Shown here: positions 16,105 through 21,401 of the stretch, piece after piece
Layout: each line of letters starts with the position of its first letter
How positions within the stretch are numbered: the stretch's first letter is position 1
Source: Opitutia bacterium UBA7350
Lineage (GTDB): Bacteria; Verrucomicrobiota; Verrucomicrobiia; Opitutales; Coraliomargaritaceae
Direction of reading: 5' to 3'
Length of the DNA: 21,401 bases
Assembly (NCBI GenBank): GCA_002470925.1
Contig: DKOX01000042.1
Coordinates: 1-21,401 of the forward strand
Notes under the pieces: generated by a model
What the model was told of the DNA's origin: nothing
Databases searched by the model: none
The model's input: the letters and a program-made list of their open reading frames with translations, nothing else
Translations under genes and position numbers: made by a program

Positions 16105-16863
16105 ATGTCCACCCTCCAAGAAATCATCGCTTTCTGTGATGCCCGCACCCGGCGCACCGAAATCCGCGATTTCGAAGGCGCCCACAACGGGCTCCAAATT
16201 GAAAACAATGGCTCCGTCAAAAAAATTGCCGCGAGCGTCGATGGAAGCCGGGCCTCTTTTCAGGCCGCCATCGAGGCCGATGCCGATTTCCTCATTTGCC
16301 ATCACGGCGTCTACTGGAATCCCCCCGTTCCCCTAACCGGTCCCGCGCACGCAAAAATCAAGCTCGCGCTCGATCATAACCTCGCGGTTTACGGTTCACA
16401 CCTCCCGCTCGATTGCCACCCCGAAATCGGCAACAACGCCCTCCTCGCCAAAACCCTTGGCCTCAACCCCGTTGATACTTTTTTACCCTACGAGGGTCAG
16501 GATATCGCGGTCCTCACCAACGCCCCGGAGGGCGGACGCCGCGAGCTCGCCCAAAAGCTCGAGGCCTGTTTCTCTGAAACCTACCAAGCGATTGAATATG
16601 GAAGCGAACGCCCGCAACGCGTCGCCATTCTCACCGGAAGCGGACAGAGCGCCATTCCACACCTACTCCCCAACGGAACCGATACCCTCATCACCGGAGA
16701 GCTGCGGCAACATCATTTCTCCATGGCACAGGAATTAGGCCTCAACCTTTATCCCTGCGGTCACTACGCAACTGAAATCTTCGGCGTCCAAGCCCTTGCC
16801 GCGGAGGTCGCCCGGCAATTCAAGCTCGACTGGGTTTTCCTCGACCAACCTTGCCCGCTTTAA
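16105..16863 (+). CDS. Nif3/DUF34 family metal-binding protein
   Basis: This 252-residue protein belongs to the Nif3-like (YbgI) family, often labelled GTP cyclohydrolase I type 2 although the cellular role is unsettled. The proposed metal ligands are visible: His66-His67 in LICHHGVYW, Asp103 in SHLPLDCHPEIGNN, and His220 and Glu224 in CGHYATEIFG. Length equals the single-domain E. coli type, so the PII-like insert seen in longer members is absent. The open frame extends back to 15940, but that part crosses the divergent tcdA gene, so ATG 16105 (MSTLQEIIAFCDART) is used. It precedes aroQ by 43 bases on the same strand and is probably co-transcribed. No Shine-Dalgarno is present. Confidence 0.92.
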   Translation: MSTLQEIIAFCDARTRRTEIRDFEGAHNGLQIENNGSVKKIAASVDGSRASFQAAIEADADFLICHHGVYWNPPVPLTGPAHAKIKLALDHNLAVYGSHLPLDCHPEIGNNALLAKTLGLNPVDTFLPYEGQDIAVLTNAPEGGRRELAQKLEACFSETYQAIEYGSERPQRVAILTGSGQSAIPHLLPNGTDTLITGELRQHHFSMAQELGLNLYPCGHYATEIFGVQALAAEVARQFKLDWVFLDQPCPL

Positions 16864-16906
16864 GCGATTGCCAATTACGCTACCCACCTGTCAAAATAAA
16901 ACTCAA

Positions 16907-17344
16907 ATGAAACGCATTGCCATCATCAACGGCCCCAACCTCGATCGCCTCGGCGTTCGTGAGCCCGAAATCTACGGAAACGAAACCCTCACAGATCTTC
17001 AAAACCGACTCACCGAAGAAGCCGAAGCTCTCGGCGTTGCCGTGCAATTTTACCAGTCAAACCACGAGGGTTTTATCATCGATGAAATCAATACGGTTTA
17101 CGCCGACGGTGAGGTGCACGGTATCATCATTAACCCCGGCGCCCTCACCCATACCAGCCTCGCCCTTCGCGATGCCCTCGCAGGTGCTGAAATCCCCGCG
17201 ATTGAGGTCCACATTAGCAATATTTACCGGCGCGAGGAAATCCGCCAGCACTCCATCACCGCAGAAGCCTGCCTTGCGGTTGTCTCGGGCCTCGGCTTCG
17301 ATGGCTACCTTGCCGCCCTTCGCTATCTCGCCGCGTTGGACTGA
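16907..17344 (+). CDS. aroQ: 3-dehydroquinate dehydratase, type II
   Basis: AroQ converts 3-dehydroquinate to 3-dehydroshikimate in the shikimate pathway, feeding aromatic amino acids. The 145-residue protein is typical of the dodecameric type II enzyme. It shows IINGPNLDRLGVREPEIYG with catalytic Tyr23, FYQSNHEGFIIDEI, IINPGALTHTSLALRDAL (Asn and His of the substrate pocket), and EVHISNIYRREEIRQHS with the catalytic His. The ATG at 16907 is used; the frame reads 37 codons further back but that runs through the nif3-like gene's end. Its last 22 bases overlap the convergent SNF2 gene. trpE, a later step of the same biosynthetic family, lies about 3 kb away. Confidence 0.97.
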   Translation: MKRIAIINGPNLDRLGVREPEIYGNETLTDLQNRLTEEAEALGVAVQFYQSNHEGFIIDEINTVYADGEVHGIIINPGALTHTSLALRDALAGAEIPAIEVHISNIYRREEIRQHSITAEACLAVVSGLGFDGYLAALRYLAALD

Positions 17345-19920
17345 GCCGCGACCCCTTGCGCTCCATTCGCGGGTAAGAGCCGCGCCAAATCCTCCAAATC
17401 GGAGAAGTGTTCCTTCAGGTCACTCGCCCCCTTCAAACCACCCAGAGTGTTCTCGAAGAGCATCCGCTTTTCGCGCTTCAATTGCTGGATGCGCGCTTCC
17501 ACCGTGCCCTGCGTGATCATCCGATAAACAAAGACCCGACGCCTCTGCCCAATCCGGTGAATCCGGTCCACCGCCTGATTTTCCACCGCGGGATTCCACC
17601 AGGGATCCAACAGGAAACAATAATCCGCGGCATTTAAGGTTATACCCGTTCCCCCCGCCCGCAGGCTCACCAGAATGACGGACGCTCCCTCCGATTCCTG
17701 AAATTCCCGCACCGGCTTTTCGCGGTCCTTTGTATTTCCGGTCAACTCCAGCAAAGCCACCTTCGGGAAACTCTTTTTCAAGACCGGCTTCAAGCGCCGC
17801 AAGAGTTGTACGAATTGACTGAAGACCACCACCTTGCGCGCACCGTCTCCATTGAGCGCCTCCTCCAAATGAACCAGCAGCGTTTGAACTTTCCCGCTTT
17901 GCATTAGGTCTGCCTCCACTCCGGGGACAAGCCCCGGATCACAACATGCCTGACGCAAACGCGTCAGCAAAGAAAAGAAATGCATCGACTGGGTTTGCAT
18001 CGCCGCCTGCAAATCCCCGCCCAGTGTATCCAGACCCTCCGTCAACAAGCCCTGATAGGTGCTCCGCTGCAAATCCGTGATCGGGCAAATTAAATCCATC
18101 TCCACTTTGGGCGGCAGATCCTTGCCCACCGCATCCTTCAAGCGGCGCAATATGAAGGGCGAGATTTGCCGGCGCAAGCGCTGCTCGAAACCGGTAAGGC
18201 GCGCCGGTTCCTTTTCTTGCAGCGCCGCCTCAAACTTAGTCCGGGTCCCCAATAAGCCGGGCATTAAATAGCGGAAAATGGTCCATAAATCCAACATTCG
18301 GTTTTCCAGCGGGGTACCGGTCAGTGCAAAGCGGCATTCCGCCTCGATCGCGCAACAGGCATGCGTCACCTTCGCCTCCGGGTTCTTGATCTGCTGCGCT
18401 TCGTCCAAAACCGAATAACCAAACTCCGAACTCTCCAGCAAATGTTTGTGTCGGCGTAATTGCGTGTAACTCGCAATCCACAGGCGATGCTCGTCTGCCA
18501 CCTCCCCCTCCGGTACCTTAAAATCCGCCCCCGTGCGCAGCACCGAGATCTTTAATTCCGGATACCAACGGGCGGCCTCGCTTTCCCAGACCGGCACCAC
18601 GCTTGCCGGGCATACGATCAAATTCTGCTTCCCCGCTATCGGAAAATGCTTCAGCAGGGTCAATACCTGGAGGGTTTTTCCCAAACCCATCTCATCTGCG
18701 AGGAGGCCGTGGCATCCATGGCGCTGTAAATTGGCAAGCCAACGCACCCCGTGCCGCTGATAGTCCCGCAGAAAGTCCGGCAAGTCGACTTCCCCCACCG
18801 CGTTGCTTTGCTTCGGGTCCATACCCTTCCGCCATTGTTCCAGCGCACCGCCCAATTCCAAGTGCGCACCCCGCTCGCCAAAAAGCGAAAATATCATATA
18901 GCGCGGCCAGAGTTGCCCCTGTACTCCAGACCCCACTTTCCATTCCGTAAGTGCCGCCGATTGCTCCGCTTCAATGCGCACCAAACCCAAGCCCTTGACC
19001 ACGTGCGTGCCCCGTCCCGCCCGTGCCAAGCGCTGCATGACCCCCTCCGTCAACAAATCTTCCCCCAGTCGCATCTCCCAATCCAGGGCAATCGTTGAAG
19101 CCCCCGCCGCGCTGACCCGTCCCAAGACTTCCACCGAATGCACACCCTCTGACATCCGTTTCGCTTCGACATCCAATTCTATCTCCCCAAACCGTTGCTT
19201 CAAACGACTCAAGCCGCGTTTGAAAAATCCCATGATCCGGTCCGCATCGTTCATCATGAAATCACGTTGCGAACGCCGGTAGCTAAACCCGGCTTCTTTC
19301 GCCAGAACCGTCAAACGCACCAACCGTTCACGCTCTTCACTGCTCGATGCCGCCCCTTTTTCCGTCATCGCAGAAATCCGTTTCCCGGATCCCCTTTCCC
19401 AAAAAGCCTTCATCCGCAAACCGGTACCCTTCCCCTCCAGGCAAACCCGCAGGGCTCGCTCCGGCGCACTCCCCTCGGCTTCCTTTTTTGCTTTAGCAGC
19501 ATCCTTGGGGCGCGCTTCCTGCTGCTCAACGACCTCCGCCGGAACCGCCCCGGCTTGCTTTTTCTTCGGCACGTAGGGAAGCGGCGCAATCTCATCGGCG
19601 ATCAATTCCTCAATCTCGTATAACCCCGCCACCGCGACCGAGCGCCCCCGTGCGACGTCCTCCGTGGAGGCTCGCACCGTGATGGTTTCATTCGCCCATT
19701 CCGCCACCGCGTAACAGGTGTCCTTCCGGGCAAAGGCACAATGGATGACCGCATCCTCCGCGCCCAACTCCAGGCCCGTTACCTGACCGAGACGGTAAAT
19801 CTCCCGCCCGCGCTCCAATTCCGCTTCCGAGAAATGCCTCTCCCAATCAAGCACCACATACTCAAACCAGCGTTCGAGGGTGGCCTCATTATAGACACGA
19901 CTGCAAGCACGAGTAGACAT
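17323..19920 (-). CDS. SNF2-family DNA-dependent ATPase with a degenerate SWIM-like N-terminus
   Basis: This 865-residue protein is a bacterial Swi2/Snf2-type translocase, expected to move on double-stranded DNA and remodel protein-DNA complexes. The C-terminal half has all helicase motifs: LLADEMGLGKTLQVL with Lys415, DEAQ at 506-509, LTGTPLENRMLDLWTIF, VVFSQF, VSLRAGGTGITLNAA and VDRIHRIGQRRRVFVY with the arginine finger. Before it, about residues 150-380 look like the associated domain of bacterial SNF2 proteins. Residues about 38-108 resemble a SWIM domain in outline (REIYRLGQVTGLEL to YEIEELIADE), but positions where CxC and CxH should stand read RAS (83-85) and SVA (94-96), so zinc binding looks lost. 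A Lys/Ala/Glu-rich linker (about 118-150) follows. The start lacks a Shine-Dalgarno; the role in this cell is not known. Confidence 0.93.
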   Translation of the reverse strand: MSTRACSRVYNEATLERWFEYVVLDWERHFSEAELERGREIYRLGQVTGLELGAEDAVIHCAFARKDTCYAVAEWANETITVRASTEDVARGRSVAVAGLYEIEELIADEIAPLPYVPKKKQAGAVPAEVVEQQEARPKDAAKAKKEAEGSAPERALRVCLEGKGTGLRMKAFWERGSGKRISAMTEKGAASSSEERERLVRLTVLAKEAGFSYRRSQRDFMMNDADRIMGFFKRGLSRLKQRFGEIELDVEAKRMSEGVHSVEVLGRVSAAGASTIALDWEMRLGEDLLTEGVMQRLARAGRGTHVVKGLGLVRIEAEQSAALTEWKVGSGVQGQLWPRYMIFSLFGERGAHLELGGALEQWRKGMDPKQSNAVGEVDLPDFLRDYQRHGVRWLANLQRHGCHGLLADEMGLGKTLQVLTLLKHFPIAGKQNLIVCPASVVPVWESEAARWYPELKISVLRTGADFKVPEGEVADEHRLWIASYTQLRRHKHLLESSEFGYSVLDEAQQIKNPEAKVTHACCAIEAECRFALTGTPLENRMLDLWTIFRYLMPGLLGTRTKFEAALQEKEPARLTGFEQRLRRQISPFILRRLKDAVGKDLPPKVEMDLICPITDLQRSTYQGLLTEGLDTLGGDLQAAMQTQSMHFFSLLTRLRQACCDPGLVPGVEADLMQSGKVQTLLVHLEEALNGDGARKVVVFSQFVQLLRRLKPVLKKSFPKVALLELTGNTKDREKPVREFQESEGASVILVSLRAGGTGITLNAADYCFLLDPWWNPAVENQAVDRIHRIGQRRRVFVYRMITQGTVEARIQQLKREKRMLFENTLGGLKGASDLKEHFSDLEDLARLLPANGAQGVAAQSNAAR

Positions 19921-20029
19921 TTGGGTAAATCTAACCCCGCAGAGTAATCCTTTCCGTTATTTAGTCGCAAGCGGTTTTTAAAAAAATAACTTAATTTTTT
20001 AGCATTCAGGCACCAAGCATACCTGTCAG

Positions 20030-20067
20030 TCCGGCATAGCCGGAAACCGCTAATCCTCGCTAATGCC
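20030..20067. repeat. Perfect stem-loop followed by two 10-base direct repeats
   Basis: TCCGGC (20030-20035) pairs with GCCGGA (20039-20044) around ATA. Next come two direct copies of CGCTAAT at 20048-20054 and 20058-20064, a 10-base period. On the minus strand this reads ATTAGCG twice, then a CCGGC hairpin. It has the look of a dispersed intergenic element; copies elsewhere cannot be checked here. Confidence 0.55.
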
Positions 20068-20222
20068 CACGAATATATTGGTTGTGCGTTGATGCTTGCT
20101 TGTTGATCGTCGAAAGGCCTTCCCGCCTTTTACCCATTTTATCGATCGCCTGCTAGGCTGGCTCTTTTAAGGAATTCGAAGTCAGAAGCTGGAAGATAGC
20201 AGAACAACCCCGTCTCGCCTCC

Positions 20223-20251
20223 GCCTTCGCCAAGGCTAGGGCGAACAAGCC
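20223..20251. repeat. Nested inverted repeats, possible dispersed element
   Basis: TTCGCC (20226-20231) pairs with GGCGAA (20240-20245) over an 8-base loop, while GCCTT (20223-20227) can instead pair with AAGGC (20232-20236), and GGCT with AGCC (to 20251). These alternative stems overlap, so only one can form at a time. The sequence sits in untranslated DNA and may be a member of a dispersed repeat family. Confidence 0.45.
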
Positions 20252-20278
20252 TCGAGCCACCCATCGTGCATTATACCG

Positions 20279-20337
20279 TGGAAGCGACACTCTTGTCGCT
20301 TTTCAAATCCCAAAAAGCGGTAGGATTGCCGCTTCCA
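20279..20337. repeat. Inverted pair of REP-like palindromic units upstream of trpE
   Basis: Unit A (20279-20303) starts TGGAAGCG and folds as AAGCGACA-CTCT-TGTCGCTT, an 8-bp perfect stem. Unit B (20312-20337) is the same unit inverted, ending CGCTTCCA, and folds as AAGCGG/CCGCTT. Aligned head to tail, the two agree at 20 of 25 bases, and one stem pair changes on both sides (A-T in A, G-C in B). The whole 59 bp is thus a palindrome of palindromes with an 8-base spacer, like the paired REP units of other bacteria. It lies 126 bases before the trpE start. Confidence 0.75.
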
Positions 20338-20463
20338 ATGTCCGCCAGATTACCCGTTTAAGTGTGCTCCGCTCCTTTGCGGCTCTGTCTTTAATTTCCA
20401 TACCCCCTTGCGTTGAAATAAAAGATTCGACCTCGCGGGCGGGATCTTCAATTTTCTGCCTTG

Positions 20464-21401
20464 ATGGAGATTCATCCCAGTCGCGAAGAATTCGATGTGT
20501 TGGCACAACAGGGCAACACCATTCCCGTTTATCTCGATTTAACCGCCGACTGTGAAACCCCCCTTGGTGCCTACGCTAAAATTCGAGAAGGCTGTCCCGC
20601 ATTCCTTTTTGAATCGATTGTGGGCGGTGAGCGTATCAGTCGATATTCCTTCGTCGGGGCTAATCCCCGTAAAATTTTCCGCATCTTTGAAGCGGCAACG
20701 CACATAACCCATCAGGATGGTTCAACCGAGCAGATTCCTACCCCTATTGACCCCCTGAGTTTGATCGAAAACGAAATGGCGCGCTACCATCCGGTGGAAA
20801 TGGAGGGCATGCCTCCCTTCTCGGGCGGCGCAGTTGGCTTTGTCGGTCACGAATTTGTTCACAGTGTAGAACCCAGCGTCCCAAAGCCTGCAGAAAACCC
20901 CCTGCAAATGCCAGTACTCTACTACTTGCTGACCGACTCGGTCCTTATTTTTGACCACGCCCGACAAGTATTGCGCATCTGCGTGCAGGCACACACCGAA
21001 GCGACCACCCCTGCCGCAGCCTACGCCGCTGCCGTCGAGGAAATTCAACGCATCTATCACCTGCTGGAGGCACCGGGACAGCTTTCACATCGCCCCTTGG
21101 CGGAACCCGGAGCGGTCGAGGTGCCGGAAGGGAATTTTACCCGCCCGCAATTCGAAGCTGCAGTTGAAACCGTCAAGGACTATATCCGCGCTGGAGATGT
21201 TATACAAACCGTTCTCTCACAACGTTTTGAAAAAGATTTTAAACCCGCGCCCCTCGACCTTTACCGCGCCCTGCGCACCGTAAACCCTTCCCCTTATATG
21301 TTCTTGGTTGAAGACCCTGAATTCGCGGTCGTAGGAGCTTCACCCGAGGTGCATGTTCGCCTTACCGGGGAACAGGTTGAAATCCGCCCCATTGCGGGAA
21401 C
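20464..21401 (+). CDS. trpE: Anthranilate synthase component I, 5' part (cut by the window end)
   Basis: TrpE makes anthranilate from chorismate with TrpG-supplied ammonia, the first step of tryptophan synthesis. Only the first 312 codons are present. From ATG 20464 (MEIHPSREEFDVLAQQG) the N-terminal domain shows FLFESIVGGERISRYSFVG: the FES at 49-51 and RYS at 60-62 correspond to the feedback tryptophan site, which NPSPYMF at 274-280 completes, so the enzyme is likely inhibited by Trp. FSGGAVGFVGHEFV, FTRPQFEAAVETVKDYI and GDVIQTVLSQRF mark the start of the chorismate-binding domain; VGASPEVHVRLTG and the start of the IRPIAG motif are the last visible residues. PabB is the alternative, but these motifs fit TrpE better. 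No Shine-Dalgarno is visible. Confidence 0.95.
   Translation, partial: MEIHPSREEFDVLAQQGNTIPVYLDLTADCETPLGAYAKIREGCPAFLFESIVGGERISRYSFVGANPRKIFRIFEAATHITHQDGSTEQIPTPIDPLSLIENEMARYHPVEMEGMPPFSGGAVGFVGHEFVHSVEPSVPKPAENPLQMPVLYYLLTDSVLIFDHARQVLRICVQAHTEATTPAAAYAAAVEEIQRIYHLLEAPGQLSHRPLAEPGAVEVPEGNFTRPQFEAAVETVKDYIRAGDVIQTVLSQRFEKDFKPAPLDLYRALRTVNPSPYMFLVEDPEFAVVGASPEVHVRLTGEQVEIRPIAG

Larger units (their letters stand above)
19921..20463. other. Gene-free gap between the divergent SNF2 and trpE genes, rich in repeat-like stem-loops
   Basis: No convincing gene lies in this 543-base stretch. The first 100 bases are AT-rich and probably carry the SNF2 promoter, though no clear hexamer pair stands out. 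From about 20030 to 20340 come several inverted and direct repeats, listed separately. The final 120 bases before trpE contain no TGG-bearing leader peptide and no T-box-like sequence, so Trp attenuation by the known mechanisms is not supported. Confidence 0.7.

Noticed and set aside
20340..20463. Possible trp attenuator or T-box leader before trpE
   Set aside because: There is no short frame with consecutive TGG codons, no T-box-like sequence and no terminator hairpin with a T-run.
20303..20506. 67-codon minus-strand frame across the repeat and the trpE start
   Set aside because: It is partly made of the palindromic repeat and antisense to the trpE 5' end, with no motif.

Overview
The window looks like part of a bacterial chromosome, probably from the Verrucomicrobiota and perhaps the Opitutae. 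This rests on indirect signs: almost no Shine-Dalgarno sequences before genes that are otherwise clear, a SET-domain protein, a FecR-domain exported protein, moderately GC-rich coding sequence with AT-rich gaps, and one intergenic region built from palindromic repeat-like pieces. No rRNA, tRNA, CRISPR array, insertion sequence, prophage or transposase was seen. Most genes are housekeeping.

Layout. 1-1070: an exported FecR-domain protein followed by hairpins that also close valS from the other side. 1076-3814 (-): valyl-tRNA synthetase. 3904-4641 (+): a short-chain dehydrogenase-like protein without the catalytic tyrosine. 4757-8166 (+): pyruvate dehydrogenase E1 alpha, E1 beta and E2 in one run, with no E3. 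8188-9739 (-): a SET-domain protein downstream of glycerol-3-phosphate dehydrogenase (gpsA). 9880-10152 (+): a 90-residue protein with a C-terminal membrane segment. 10136-12631 (-): a membrane O-antigen-ligase/polymerase-like protein with a TPR-like C-terminal half. 12769-15249 (+): a RecD2-type helicase and, three bases after its stop, a 53-residue two-helix membrane protein. 15230-16018 (-): TcdA/CsdL-like E1 enzyme for cyclic t6A in tRNA. 16105-17344 (+): Nif3/DUF34 protein and type II dehydroquinase. 17323-19920 (-): SNF2 helicase with a cysteine-less SWIM-like N-terminus. 19921-20463: repeat-bearing gap. 20464-end (+): anthranilate synthase component I (trpE), cut by the window edge.

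The genes fall into small modules: acetyl-CoA production (pdhABC), aromatic amino acid synthesis (aroQ, trpE), translation and tRNA modification (valS, tcdA), DNA metabolism (recD2, SNF2), and envelope or lipid functions (gpsA, ligase-like protein). Gene packing is tight: three opposite-strand pairs overlap at their 3' ends.

I did not find a convincing new multi-gene defence or mobile system. The points most worth a second look are the two small membrane proteins, the tyrosine-less SDR, the SET protein with its lysine-rich tail, the degenerate SWIM region of the SNF2 helicase, and the inverted paired repeat upstream of trpE.
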